From positions 1,054,001-1,118,000 of the forward strand of contig NC_019908.1 of the NCBI RefSeq assembly GCF_000325665.1: a stretch of DNA of 64,000 nt, read 5' to 3'. Source of the DNA: Brachyspira pilosicoli P43/6/78. Lineage in GTDB: Bacteria > Spirochaetota > Brachyspiria > Brachyspirales > Brachyspiraceae. Position numbers and translations under genes: made by a program. Below the pieces are notes generated by a model. The model was given only the letters and a program-made list of their open reading frames with translations. It had not been told where the DNA came from and made no database searches. Positions 28,004 through 37,130 of the stretch are shown here, one piece after another; within the stretch, counting starts at the first letter, position 1; each line of letters begins with the position of its first letter.

Positions 28004-29551
28004 ATGATGAAAATACCCTATCCTATTACATATATACTTTATATTACAACAAGCTTTGCTTTTGGTATATCTATTGCATTAAAGTTTAACAGCAATTATT
28101 TTTTTTATATATCATTAATAATATCTTTTATTCTAATAGTAATATCAATAATTCTTGCTGTATGCAACAAAAATAGCTTTTTTATTTTAATAATTTCAGT
28201 ATTTTTTTTGGGTTATAGTTATACAATTTCTAGATATTACAATATATTTTTATCGCCATTAAAAGAATTTAACAAAGAAATTAAAGGATATAATTGCAAA
28301 ATAATAGATTATGATGGAGTGATTAATTTTAGAGACAGATATATTGCCTATGTTGATAAAGTTTATGACGGAGAGAATTGGTATAATTATGCTGGAAAAA
28401 TTAGACTATATCATAACTCAGCAAAACCAATATATATAAATGATACTATTACAGTATACACAAAAATTAATCTATATAAAAATTTACTTACAAATAACAT
28501 CAATATAGTAAAAGCATTAGAAAATCAAATGCTCTATGGTGTAAGCAGTATTTATCCATATATTAATTTTACTGTACAAAAAGAAGCTTTTTCAATATTA
28601 AACTTTCTAAATAGAATCGGTCTATATTTTAGAAATACAATAAAAAAATCTTTAGCTGAACATATAGAACCAATAAGCTATTCAGTTGCTCAATGCATAA
28701 TTACAGGAGATAAGAATATTATACCGGCAGATATTAATCAATACTTTATAAACTCTGGAATATCTCATATATTATCAATATCTGGTCTTCATATATCTAT
28801 GATACTTTTTATATTATTTACAGCATTATCTTTTTTTCCAATAAACTTTTATAACAAAATATTCATCTCTACAATCATAACTATAATAATATACCCAACT
28901 GTAAGCATATTCTCTGTTTCAATAGTTCGTTCAAGTATAATGGCTCTTTGTATATTAATATCCTACTACTTTGACAGAAACAGAAACAATGTAAACTCTC
29001 TATTTTTGGCAGCATTAATAATATTACTGATAGAACCAAACTCTATAAAAGAAATAAGTTTTCAATTTTCATTTTTAGCAACATTAGGCATAATATTATA
29101 CTACCCTATTTATAATTTTTATATAATATCAAAAATTAAAAACTTGAAAATAAATACTTTTTTAAAAAATATATTTATAACCATATTAGGATTTTTGGCA
29201 ATTAATATAATATCACTTATATCAATACTTCCATTAAATATATACCATTTTAAAATTTTAAATCTTAACTCAATAATAGCAAATATATTCGCTGTACCAT
29301 TATCTTTTATTATACTCTCATCATCATTAATAACTATATTCACATATCAAATATTTAATAGTCTATCAATATACCCAGCAAAAACAACAGAGTTTGCTGC
29401 AAATCTTTTAATAGAATTATCTAAAGGAATTTCTGATTTTCAATACTTAAGATATAATTTTGAATTAAATATGTATATAGCAATATTTATTACTTTTGTC
29501 ATTATGCTAATAGGATTATTATTAAATATAAAAATAAATAAAAGTATATAA
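28004..29551 (+). CDS. comEC: ComEC/Rec2-family channel protein without a metallo-beta-lactamase domain
   Basis: This 515-residue membrane protein has an N-terminal DUF4131-type region: three membrane segments, then an OB-like stretch with GYNCKIIDYDGVINFRDRYI. The Competence domain follows from about residue 220 with CIITGDKNIIPADINQYF and SGISHILSISGLHISM, then more membrane segments. ComEC forms the inner-membrane channel for DNA entry in transformation. Many full-length ComEC proteins end in a metallo-beta-lactamase-like domain, which is absent here. It is read after a TetR gene, with start ATG 28004 or 28007. No other competence gene is in the window. Confidence 0.85.
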   Translation: MMKIPYPITYILYITTSFAFGISIALKFNSNYFFYISLIISFILIVISIILAVCNKNSFFILIISVFFLGYSYTISRYYNIFLSPLKEFNKEIKGYNCKIIDYDGVINFRDRYIAYVDKVYDGENWYNYAGKIRLYHNSAKPIYINDTITVYTKINLYKNLLTNNINIVKALENQMLYGVSSIYPYINFTVQKEAFSILNFLNRIGLYFRNTIKKSLAEHIEPISYSVAQCIITGDKNIIPADINQYFINSGISHILSISGLHISMILFILFTALSFFPINFYNKIFISTIITIIIYPTVSIFSVSIVRSSIMALCILISYYFDRNRNNVNSLFLAALIILLIEPNSIKEISFQFSFLATLGIILYYPIYNFYIISKIKNLKINTFLKNIFITILGFLAINIISLISILPLNIYHFKILNLNSIIANIFAVPLSFIILSSSLITIFTYQIFNSLSIYPAKTTEFAANLLIELSKGISDFQYLRYNFELNMYIAIFITFVIMLIGLLLNIKINKSI

Positions 29552-29553
29552 AA

Positions 29554-29581
29554 AAAGTGTATTCATATTTGAATACACTTT
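29554..29581. terminator. Bidirectional terminator between comEC and the FMN-binding protein gene
   Basis: AAAGTGTATTCA (29554-29565) pairs perfectly with TGAATACACTTT (29570-29581) around a 4-base loop, with A-rich sequence on the left and T-rich on the right. The genes on either side converge. Confidence 0.88.
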
Positions 29582-29610
29582 CTAATACAATTTTTCACCT
29601 ATTTTTAAGA

Positions 29611-29967
29611 TTATTTTGCTGGAGTTAATTTAGTTAAAGCATCTTCAACAAGAGCTTTCCAAGTAGCACCAGTAACACCATCAACATAAATGTTGTTAGC
29701 TTTAATCATTTGGTCATAAGCTGCTTTAGCTCTAGCAGGACCGCTTGAATGAGCACATTTAGTCATTACAACTTTAGTTAATTTACCACCTTGAACTGTT
29801 ACTTTAGCTTGGTAGTCACCTTGTTTAGTTTTGTAAGTAGCTTTGTAATTGCCCAAATAAGTACCATCAGGTATCTTAGCCAAATCAATTTGAGTTTGAG
29901 CAAAAGCTATCATACCAAATAATAATGCAATTGAACCTACAAATGCAATCAATTTAGTAGACTTCAT
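29611..29967 (-). CDS. Small exported FMN-binding-domain protein
   Basis: This 118-residue protein has a signal peptide (MKSTKLIAFVGSIALLFGMIAFAQ) and an FMN_bind domain: IPDGTYLGNYKATYKTKQGD, YQAKVTVQGGKLTKVVM and the terminal VDGVTGATWKALVEDAL. The last segment fits the family's (S/T)GAT flavinylation motif, where FMN is linked to a Thr by an ApbE-type enzyme; whether this one is modified is not known. Periplasmic flavoproteins of this type carry electrons outside the membrane. TAGGAGA precedes the ATG. The codon use leans to frequent codons, which may mean high expression. Confidence 0.85.
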   Translation of the reverse strand: MKSTKLIAFVGSIALLFGMIAFAQTQIDLAKIPDGTYLGNYKATYKTKQGDYQAKVTVQGGKLTKVVMTKCAHSSGPARAKAAYDQMIKANNIYVDGVTGATWKALVEDALTKLTPAK

Positions 29968-30050
29968 ACTTTTCTCCTATTGTATATATTTTTATTCTTA
30001 TAAAAACTCATATTTAATTTAAAAGTAAAATAAAAACAAAAAAATTTACA

Positions 30051-30446
30051 CTATTTTGTTATTTTTTTACCTTTTCTTAAATTATCTAATAAATTATCAT
30101 ATTCTATAGAAACCATTATATTATAGTATCTATTATCTACATAATTTGCATATTCTACTTTCACATTATTAGATATAAAACTTTTTAAATCATCATAATA
30201 TTTATAATTTTGAGGCAATTCTTTTGAAAAAGCATTCTCAATTTTAACAATAGAAAGAGATAAAGCAGCATTATAAGCACTATTTTTATTTTCTTCTAAT
30301 GTGGCATTATTATCACTATTTGGATAGCCTATAGAATTAATGCTAAATTTATTTTCATTAATCCAACCATTATTAAGAGTTTTAGAATTAGTATTTACAG
30401 AGCTGCAAGAATAAATAAAAAGCAATATTATAATAAAATATCTCAT
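30051..30446 (-). CDS. Small lipoprotein, possibly LPP20-like
   Basis: This 131-residue protein has a short signal peptide with a lipobox-like YSCSS. The segment NKNSAYNAALSLSIVKIENA and the later NNVKVEYANYVDNRYYNIMV have the general look of LPP20-type lipoproteins, which have an Ala-rich helix followed by strands, but the match is weak. GAGGT lies 4 bases upstream of the ATG. It is a single gene between the FMN-binding protein and a divergent propeller-like protein gene. Function unknown. Confidence 0.6.
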   Translation of the reverse strand: MRYFIIILLFIYSCSSVNTNSKTLNNGWINENKFSINSIGYPNSDNNATLEENKNSAYNAALSLSIVKIENAFSKELPQNYKYYDDLKSFISNNVKVEYANYVDNRYYNIMVSIEYDNLLDNLRKGKKITK

Positions 30447-30588
30447 AACAACCTCAAGTATTTTATATAAAAAATAATCGTAAAAATTTAGTTTTTTTAA
30501 TAAGATAATTTTGTATATTATTAATTTTAGTTTATAATATTACCGAGTATATAAATAATTTTCTTTATAAAAACAATTGGAATTTACT

Positions 30589-32151
30589 ATGAAAAAATAC
30601 ATACCTATTTATTTTATATTAATAAGCAATTTACTATTCCCTCAAATATACACATTACAAAACAATGAAACTCTAAAGAATGCTCATATATTAAATGATA
30701 CAAACTATGCTATAATCATAGAGAAAAATAACGCTAATAACCAAACATATGATATACTCTATAAAAACAGCAGATTAGAAGGATACAAAGATTCTGGTAT
30801 AATAAAAGTATTACCAAATGGCACATTAGTTGCTACTATGCTAAAACCTTCTATTGGTAAAGATATGTGGGTTGTTATATACGGCAATAAAGAACAGGAA
30901 TTTGATTCTATAGAAGCTTCTGCTTTTGCTGAGAACAATTCTATAATATTTGCAAGACTTATGGATTATGGTATTGCAGTTATTAATGGAGAAGCAGCAA
31001 CTCAATACTCTGAATTATATGAATATGTTATAAATAATAATAACTATGCATTTTCTTATTCTAGAGACGGAGAATATTTTGTTAATATCAATGGAGAAGA
31101 AAAATCCGTTTCGGGAAAAGCAGAAAAGATGAAATATGGTATTGACGGAAGAACTTTAATGTATGTTATAAACAGTGAAGGAAGTGCTGTTATATATAAT
31201 GGAAATAATGATACAGAGAGTTTTATATCTGTTGATGATTTAGCTTCATACAGCTTACAAAATCAAGCCTTTGCTGTAAAATTAATGCCTCAAATAGACA
31301 CTAATTTAATAACAACAAATGATAATATGATGTCTACAAATATTAACACAAACGATACTATTCTTACAAATATATCTACTGTTACAAATTATAATCTATC
31401 TAATATAAGTGTTTATACAAATGAAGAAGGAATAACTGTAAAAGGTCAATCAAACACTATAGCATTAATGATGGTTACAAATATTATTACAAACATAGTA
31501 GAAAACACATTGAATTTCGGAGATACAAATATTATTACAAACGAATTTATAAACACAAGCATATTAATAAACAATAGAAATATAGGAGAGTTTAATTTAA
31601 TTACAAATATGAGTTTTTCTCCAGACGGTCAAAGTTTAGTATTTATTAATATAGACACAAACAATATGATGCAATTATATGTTAAAGGAAATATGCTAGG
31701 TAGCTATGATAATATATATACTTATCAATATTCCAAAGACTCAAAAAACTTTGCCTATGGAGTAAGCAGCAATAATATATCTTTTATAATTTTTAATAAC
31801 AAAAAAATTAATGAAGAATACAATAAAATAAATAATATATACTTCTCTGACAATAATGAATTAGTATACAACGCTTCAAAAAATGACAGAGAATATATTA
31901 TATCCGACAACTTTGAAAGCCCTTCATACAACACTGTAACTTCATTTAAGTTTTATGGAGATTCTTTTGCTTTTACAGCAGAGAGACTTGGAAGAAAGTA
32001 TTATTTTATATGGAATAAAGAAACAGCTACAAGAAAAGAGTTAGGCGGCTATGATTATATATCAGAAATAGATGCCTACAGCAGCGAAGCTATATCAATA
32101 GCCTCAGACGGCAAGAATGTATTTATAATAAAGAACGGTTTTATATACTGA
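30589..32151 (+). CDS. Exported propeller-like protein with Asn/Thr-rich insert
   Basis: This 520-residue protein has a signal peptide (MKKYIPIYFILISNLLFPQ) and repeated strand-turn units such as FSYSRDGEYFVNINGEE, FSPDGQSLVFINIDTNNMMQ and IYFSDNNELVYNASKNDREY. These resemble the PD40/TolB-type beta-propeller blades. A region near residues 225-340 is rich in Asn, Thr and Ile (TNIITNIVENTL, TNIITNEFINTS) and interrupts the blades. No catalytic motif is visible. Start 30589 was chosen because the signal peptide begins there and a GGA lies nearby; a TTG four codons upstream is less likely. Role unknown. Confidence 0.65.
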   Translation: MKKYIPIYFILISNLLFPQIYTLQNNETLKNAHILNDTNYAIIIEKNNANNQTYDILYKNSRLEGYKDSGIIKVLPNGTLVATMLKPSIGKDMWVVIYGNKEQEFDSIEASAFAENNSIIFARLMDYGIAVINGEAATQYSELYEYVINNNNYAFSYSRDGEYFVNINGEEKSVSGKAEKMKYGIDGRTLMYVINSEGSAVIYNGNNDTESFISVDDLASYSLQNQAFAVKLMPQIDTNLITTNDNMMSTNINTNDTILTNISTVTNYNLSNISVYTNEEGITVKGQSNTIALMMVTNIITNIVENTLNFGDTNIITNEFINTSILINNRNIGEFNLITNMSFSPDGQSLVFINIDTNNMMQLYVKGNMLGSYDNIYTYQYSKDSKNFAYGVSSNNISFIIFNNKKINEEYNKINNIYFSDNNELVYNASKNDREYIISDNFESPSYNTVTSFKFYGDSFAFTAERLGRKYYFIWNKETATRKELGGYDYISEIDAYSSEAISIASDGKNVFIIKNGFIY

Positions 32152-32169
32152 AATAAATATATTTTGCAG

Positions 32170-32420
32170 TAGATTTTTTATTTTATTCAACTTTTTCCCG
32201 CAGCAAAAAGTTTTTTGTCCTTCGGACACGCTTTGCGAAAATGCAAATTGAATATTTTTATATAAAGTAAATATATAAATAATACCATATATTTTTAGCT
32301 ATATTTCATAAAAATGCAGTCTTTTTGGTTCTTTGTGCCAACAAAAGAACTGGGGTGCGGGGCAAAGCCCTGCAAATAATTAAAATAAAAATATATTTTT
32401 TAACGAACTTAAAAATTTTC
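32170..32420. repeat. GC-rich intergenic repeat, copy 4
   Basis: This fills the gap between two convergent genes. It begins with CAACTTTTTCCCGCAGCAAAAAG. Then come CTTCGGACACGCTTTGCGAA, the module TGCAGTCTTTTTGGTTCTTT with hairpin arms 32328-32334 and 32344-32350, and GGGGCAAAGCCCTGCAAATA. The last is the reverse complement of a module in copy 1. It ends in an ACTTAAAAATTTTCAC arm. Confidence 0.75.
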
Positions 32421-32421
32421 A

Positions 32422-33414
32422 CTATATGCTAACAATAAAATCTTTTAAGTCTTTTGGTATTTTTGCCTTTACTTTTATACGTTCATTGGTAATTGGGTGA
32501 TTAAACTCTAACATATAAGAATGAAGTGCCTGCCTATAAAAAAATCCTTCTGGTATAATACTTTTTTCTATAAAAGAATTAAAAACTTTAGGACCGTATT
32601 TACCATATATTTTATCTCCAACCATATAGAGATTCTTTGAATGAAGATGCACCCTTATTTGATGCATTCGTCCTGTGTAGAGCCTTATTTTTAGTATGGC
32701 ATAATCGCCTATTTTTTTTACAGTTTTAAACTTTGTCTTTGAATATTTTGAATCTTCAACATTTTCTTTATGAAGTATTTGATATCTTCTATAAAGTTTA
32801 TCGCCTACCTCTTGCATATATCCTTCAACGGTAAAAGAATCTTCTATATCTTTAGCATTCTCCACTATGGCAATATAAGTTTTTTTTATATTATTATTAT
32901 TTTTATTTGCAAGCATAGCACAAAACTTTGAAGCAACTAAAGAACCGCGAGAAAGTATTACACACCCGCTCGTCTCTCTGTCTATTCTGTTAATCATATT
33001 TAAATGACATCTTAATCTCTCTTGCATAATAGTATGCAAAGTATTGTAATAATATTTTCCAGAAGGAATAACAGGCAAATTAGCAGGCTTATTCACTATA
33101 ATTAAATCGCCATCATCATAAATTATCTCTATATCTTTATTTACTTCAGGCTCTTTCATATCTTTAAAATAGTATGATATCTCATCGCCTTTTGAAATAG
33201 TTCTAGTATATTTTATCTTCTCTCCGTTTACTAATACAAGCCCCTCACCTATCAAATCCTGCCACTTGTTTCTGGAATAATAAGAAAATCTGTTTCCCAT
33301 ATATTTATCTAATCGCATAGATTCAATATCTTCTTCGATACGGCACTTCCTTATAACAGCACCTTCATATAATTCTTTATTAGTAGAATTGAGTTTATTT
33401 TTAGATTTTTTCAT
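32422..33414 (-). CDS. RluA-family 23S rRNA/tRNA pseudouridine synthase
   Basis: This 330-residue enzyme isomerises uridine to pseudouridine in structural RNA. An N-terminal S4 RNA-binding region (about 30-85, RLDKYMGNRFSYYSRNKWQD) precedes the catalytic domain. There INRIDRETSG holds the catalytic Asp145, and GRMHQIRVHLHS and VGDKIYGKYG are typical of the RluA/C/D group. The target uridines cannot be told. It starts 19 bases after the dCTP deaminase gene on the same strand, so they may be co-transcribed. No strong ribosome binding site is seen. Confidence 0.9.
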   Translation of the reverse strand: MKKSKNKLNSTNKELYEGAVIRKCRIEEDIESMRLDKYMGNRFSYYSRNKWQDLIGEGLVLVNGEKIKYTRTISKGDEISYYFKDMKEPEVNKDIEIIYDDGDLIIVNKPANLPVIPSGKYYYNTLHTIMQERLRCHLNMINRIDRETSGCVILSRGSLVASKFCAMLANKNNNNIKKTYIAIVENAKDIEDSFTVEGYMQEVGDKLYRRYQILHKENVEDSKYSKTKFKTVKKIGDYAILKIRLYTGRMHQIRVHLHSKNLYMVGDKIYGKYGPKVFNSFIEKSIIPEGFFYRQALHSYMLEFNHPITNERIKVKAKIPKDLKDFIVSI

Positions 33415-33433
33415 AATTTGATTTTATTGATAA

Positions 33434-33952
33434 TTATTTAAAATCTTTGTAAAGCATGCTAGGCTGAACATCAGTGTTGTTTTGATATTTACTGCTTGCA
33501 TACTCTTCATATTCACCATCTATAGTGTGATAATAAAGCTGAGCAATTTCTACTTCCGGATATATTATTATAGGCTTAATGCAAAATATCTCTAATGTCC
33601 AATAACCCGCAAAACCAACATCTCCAAATCCAGCAGTAATATGTATAAATATGCCAAGCCTTCCTATAGATGACCTACCCTCTATCATAGGCACATATTT
33701 TTTTGTTTTGGTATATTCTAAAGTTCTTCCCAAATAAAGCTGATTAGGCTCTAACTGATATCCTGTTTCTGGTATAATTATTTCTTTAGTTTCATTAGGC
33801 TTCTTCATATCTAGTACATTATCTTTATATACTAAAAGTTTATTATGCAGCCTTACATTATAACTATTTGAGTTTAATTGTTTTCTGTTAAAAGGCTCTA
33901 TTATAATATTTTTATTTAAATTCTTTTCTATTTCAAGTCCAGACAAAATCAT
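33434..33952 (-). CDS. dcd: dCTP deaminase
   Basis: This 172-residue enzyme of the dUTPase/Dcd fold converts dCTP to dUTP for thymidylate synthesis. The start (MILSGLEIEKNL), the N-x-Y-N-V-R-L segment (NSNSYNVRLHNKL), EGRSSIGRLGIFIHITAGFG and DVGFAGYWTLEI with the likely catalytic Glu121 are all as in the family. Bifunctional forms that also hydrolyse dUTP exist and cannot be separated here by eye. It is divergent from pgi and followed by the pseudouridine synthase gene. Confidence 0.92.
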   Translation of the reverse strand: MILSGLEIEKNLNKNIIIEPFNRKQLNSNSYNVRLHNKLLVYKDNVLDMKKPNETKEIIIPETGYQLEPNQLYLGRTLEYTKTKKYVPMIEGRSSIGRLGIFIHITAGFGDVGFAGYWTLEIFCIKPIIIYPEVEIAQLYYHTIDGEYEEYASSKYQNNTDVQPSMLYKDFK

Positions 33953-34051
33953 TTTATTTGTACCTTATTTTTTTATATTTATTTTCTTTATTTTTCGGTA
34001 TTATTATTGTATAATTTATGTATTATAAAACTATAATATGAGGTGTAAAAA

Positions 34052-35383
34052 ATGCTATCTATAAATTATAAAAATGTATTGAGTTTTTTGCAAGAGCATG
34101 AATTAGAATATTTAGCAAGCTCAGCACAGTATGCTAATGAGCTTTTAGAAAATAAAAAAGGTGCCGGCAATGATTTTTTAGGTTGGGTTAATCTTCCAAC
34201 TGAAGCTATGAAGATGGCAAAAGATATAGAAACTTTAGCAAAAGAAATAAGAGAAAATGCTGAGATTTTAGTATCTGTTGGTATTGGAGGTTCATATCTT
34301 GGAGGAAAGGCTGTTATAGAATCTTTCTTAAATCCTTTTGCTCAAGCTAAAAAAGGTAATACTCAAGTTGTATATGCTGGTCATAATATGAATGGTGAGT
34401 ATTTTAAACATTTATTAGACTATTTAAAAAATAAAGATTTTTATATTAATGTTATATCAAAAAGCGGCACTACAACAGAACCTGCTATAGCTTTTAGAAT
34501 ATTAAAAGAATATGCTGAAAAAAGATATGGCAAAGAAGAAGCTGCAAAAAGAATAATAGCTACTACAGATAAATCAAAAGGTGCATTAAAAACATTATCT
34601 ACAGAAAATAAATACAGAACTTTTGTTATACCAGATGATGTTGGAGGAAGATATTCTGTGCTTACTCCTGTTGGACTTATACCTATAGCTGTTGCTGGAA
34701 TAGATATTAAAGAGTTTATAAAAGGCTTTGATTCTATGGCTAAGGCTACAAAAAAATCAGACTACAAGAAAAACCCTTCTATGCTTTATGCTATGCTAAG
34801 AAACGCACTTTACAGTAAAGGTTTTAATACAGAAATAATGGTAAACTATATACCAAGAATGCATTATATATCTGAATGGTGGAAACAATTATACGGAGAA
34901 AGTGAAGGTAAAGATAAAAAAGGAATATTCCCTGCTTCTGTAGATTTCTCTACTGATTTACACTCTCTAGGTCAATTTATACAAGATGGAAGAAGAGGAT
35001 TATTTGAAACTGTTATAAGAGTAAACGAAGAAGAGATAGATTTGAAAATAAAAAAAGAAGAATCTGATTTAGACGGACTTAACTATTTAAAAGGAAAATC
35101 TTTACATCAAATAAATAAATCTGCATTAGAGGCTACTGTTTTAGCCCATGTTGATGGAGGAGTTCCTAATATTATAGTTGATATAGACAAGATTACTCCA
35201 TTTACTATTGGAGAGCTTATGTATTTCTTTGAGAAAGCTTGCGGTATATCTGGGCATATGCTTGGAGTTAATCCATTTGACCAGCCTGGTGTTGAGGCTT
35301 ATAAGAAAAATATGTTTGCTATGCTTGGTAAAAAAGGCTATGAGAAAATGGGAAAAGAATTAAAGGCAAGATTAAATAAATAA
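34052..35383 (+). CDS. pgi: Glucose-6-phosphate isomerase
   Basis: This 443-residue enzyme interconverts glucose 6-phosphate and fructose 6-phosphate in glycolysis. Its length and motifs match the shorter bacterial PGI form: SVGIGGSYLGGKAVIES, VISKSGTTTEPAIAFR, TDLHSLGQFIQDG and GVNPFDQPGVEAYKKNMF. GAGGTG precedes the ATG. It is a single gene with its own terminator. Confidence 0.96.
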   Translation: MLSINYKNVLSFLQEHELEYLASSAQYANELLENKKGAGNDFLGWVNLPTEAMKMAKDIETLAKEIRENAEILVSVGIGGSYLGGKAVIESFLNPFAQAKKGNTQVVYAGHNMNGEYFKHLLDYLKNKDFYINVISKSGTTTEPAIAFRILKEYAEKRYGKEEAAKRIIATTDKSKGALKTLSTENKYRTFVIPDDVGGRYSVLTPVGLIPIAVAGIDIKEFIKGFDSMAKATKKSDYKKNPSMLYAMLRNALYSKGFNTEIMVNYIPRMHYISEWWKQLYGESEGKDKKGIFPASVDFSTDLHSLGQFIQDGRRGLFETVIRVNEEEIDLKIKKEESDLDGLNYLKGKSLHQINKSALEATVLAHVDGGVPNIIVDIDKITPFTIGELMYFFEKACGISGHMLGVNPFDQPGVEAYKKNMFAMLGKKGYEKMGKELKARLNK

Positions 35384-35406
35384 TCTTTTGTATCAAAAAA
35401 ATAAAT

Positions 35407-35442
35407 AAAGAGGCGTTGTAATTTACAATTGCCTCTTTTTTA
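35407..35442 (+). terminator. Rho-independent terminator of pgi
   Basis: AAAGAGGC near 35407-35414 pairs with GCCTCTTT near 35431-35438, with an inner TTGTAA/TTACAA stem, and is followed by a T run. Confidence 0.9.
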
Positions 35443-35517
35443 TTAGTATAAAAATTTATAAAGCGAATTTAGTATATACCGAAAATATAATATCATAAAT
35501 AAATGGAGTAATAAATT

Positions 35518-36312
35518 ATGTTACGTTCTTTATGGACTGCTGCAAGCGGTATGAATGGTATGCAATTTAAAACAGATACAATAGCAAATAACCTTGCTAA
35601 TGTTAACACTATTGGATATAAAAAAGTAAGAGCAGATTTTGAAGATTTAATATATCAAAACTTAAAAATACAGGGCACTCCTGCAACAGAAGATACTGTA
35701 ACACCTGTTGGACTTCAAACTGGTTTGGGTGTAAAAAGTGCTGCTACACAAAAGATGTTTGACCAAGGTTCATTGCAGGCTACTGGAAATAAGTTAGATT
35801 TAGCATTAGAAGGAGAAGGATTCTTTCAAGTACTTATGCCAGATGGAAGCGTATCATATACTAGAGATGGTTCTTTTAAAGTAGATGCTAATGGTCAGCT
35901 TGTAACTTCTAATGGATACAAATTAGTACCAGAAATTATTTTTCCAGAAAACTTCCTTGTAGAAAAAATTAATATATCAAGAGAGGGAGTTGTTTCTGTT
36001 ACAATAGGAGATGAAAATGAACCTGTTGAATTAGGAAACATAACATTACATAGATTCATAAACCAAGCCGGACTACTTTCTATAGGTGATAACTTATATA
36101 AAGAAACTATAGCAAGCGGCCCTGCTTTTGAAGGTGAAGCTGGTTCTAAAGGTTTCCCTAGAATACATCAAGGTTTTGTTGAGATGTCTAATGTTAAAGT
36201 AGTAGATGAAATGGTAGATATGATAGTTGCACAGAGAGCTTATGAAATGAACTCTAAAGCTGTACAAACTAGCGATAATCTATTAGCTACTGTTGTAAAT
36301 TTAAAAAGATAA
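35518..36312 (+). CDS. flgG: Flagellar basal-body rod protein FlgG
   Basis: This 264-residue protein forms the distal rod of the flagellar basal body; in spirochaetes the flagella lie in the periplasm. The N-terminal motif MLRSLWTAASGMNGMQFKTD, then IANNLANVNTIGYKK, and the C-terminal HQGFVEMSNVKVVDEMVDMI and QRAYEMNSKAVQTSDNLLAT are diagnostic for FlgG-type rod proteins. GGAG precedes the ATG. It stands alone here, without flgF or flgH. A lytic transglycosylase gene converges on it. A hairpin terminator follows the stop codon. Confidence 0.96.
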   Translation: MLRSLWTAASGMNGMQFKTDTIANNLANVNTIGYKKVRADFEDLIYQNLKIQGTPATEDTVTPVGLQTGLGVKSAATQKMFDQGSLQATGNKLDLALEGEGFFQVLMPDGSVSYTRDGSFKVDANGQLVTSNGYKLVPEIIFPENFLVEKINISREGVVSVTIGDENEPVELGNITLHRFINQAGLLSIGDNLYKETIASGPAFEGEAGSKGFPRIHQGFVEMSNVKVVDEMVDMIVAQRAYEMNSKAVQTSDNLLATVVNLKR

Positions 36313-36333
36313 TTTAATTCTATAACAAAAAAT

Positions 36334-36367
36334 AAAGAGAGTTTTTAAATTTTTAAAAGCTCTCTTT
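36334..36367. terminator. Terminator after flgG, overlapping the end of the lytic transglycosylase gene
   Basis: AAAGAGAG (36334-36341) pairs with CTCTCTTT (36360-36367), with a T run on the + strand. The minus-strand gene ends at 36353, so the right arm lies inside its last codons; the element can serve both directions. Confidence 0.8.
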
Positions 36368-36910
36368 TTTATATATATCACCATATACATCTTTTTTATT
36401 AACATAAAGAGATGTAAGCATATCATACTCTTCTTTAATATCTTCAGAATAAGAAAGCCTTGTTTCATCATAATTGCTTCCGGCATTATAATATCTAAGA
36501 GTCTGTATTATATTTCCATTAAATCTGTCTAAAAGTTTAGCTATAAATCTAGTGCCAAGTATGATATTTTCTCTATGATTATATCTATTAAGAGTAGGGT
36601 CAACATCTTCATTAGCTATAGGCGTAATTTGACAATAACCATAGGCATTTTTCTTAGACAATGCAGTCGGTATAAAATCACTTTCTATTTTTATTAATGC
36701 TACCATGAGCAGCGGGTCTATATCATAGCTTTGAGATATGTCGAAAATATCTTTAATAAACCAAAAATCTTGATTGTAATGATTAGAAATGTCTTGTATT
36801 AAATTAACCCAATTATTTGTAACAAAAGAATAATTATTGATATTGAAACTATGTGTTTCCAAATTGGCAGCACACAGTATTATACTAAAAATGATAACAA
36901 TCCTTTTCAT
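36353..36910 (-). CDS. Lytic transglycosylase (SLT domain), exported
   Basis: This 185-residue protein has a signal peptide (MKRIVIIFSIILCAANLETH) and an SLT domain with IDPLLMVALIKIESDFIPTA (catalytic Glu76), AYGYCQITP in place of the common GLMQ-x-x-P, and RYYNAG. Such enzymes cleave the glycan chain of peptidoglycan. Being convergent with flgG, it may open the wall for rod assembly as FlgJ-type enzymes do; this is inference from position only. The ATG at 36910 has AGGGGAG upstream. Confidence 0.87.
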   Translation of the reverse strand: MKRIVIIFSIILCAANLETHSFNINNYSFVTNNWVNLIQDISNHYNQDFWFIKDIFDISQSYDIDPLLMVALIKIESDFIPTALSKKNAYGYCQITPIANEDVDPTLNRYNHRENIILGTRFIAKLLDRFNGNIIQTLRYYNAGSNYDETRLSYSEDIKEEYDMLTSLYVNKKDVYGDIYKKESF

Positions 36911-37061
36911 AATTCTCCCCTATAAATAAAAGTTTTTTTCGCTCCTTTAACTATTTTTTAAAAATAGTAGCCATAAATCAAAAAGTCATAAAATTATATA
37001 TTATTTTTCATATAAATCAATACCCTATTATATATTTAATACATATAAAAAATATTTTTAG

Positions 37062-37089
37062 TTGACATAATATACATATATACTATACA
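37062..37089 (+). promoter_or_regulatory. Promoter of the TPR protein gene
   Basis: TTGACA (37062-37067) and TATACA (37084-37089) are 16 bases apart, about 45 bases before the ATG at 37131. Confidence 0.65.
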
Positions 37090-37130
37090 ATATAATATAT
37101 TATTATTTTATAATTTTTGAGGTTTTACGC

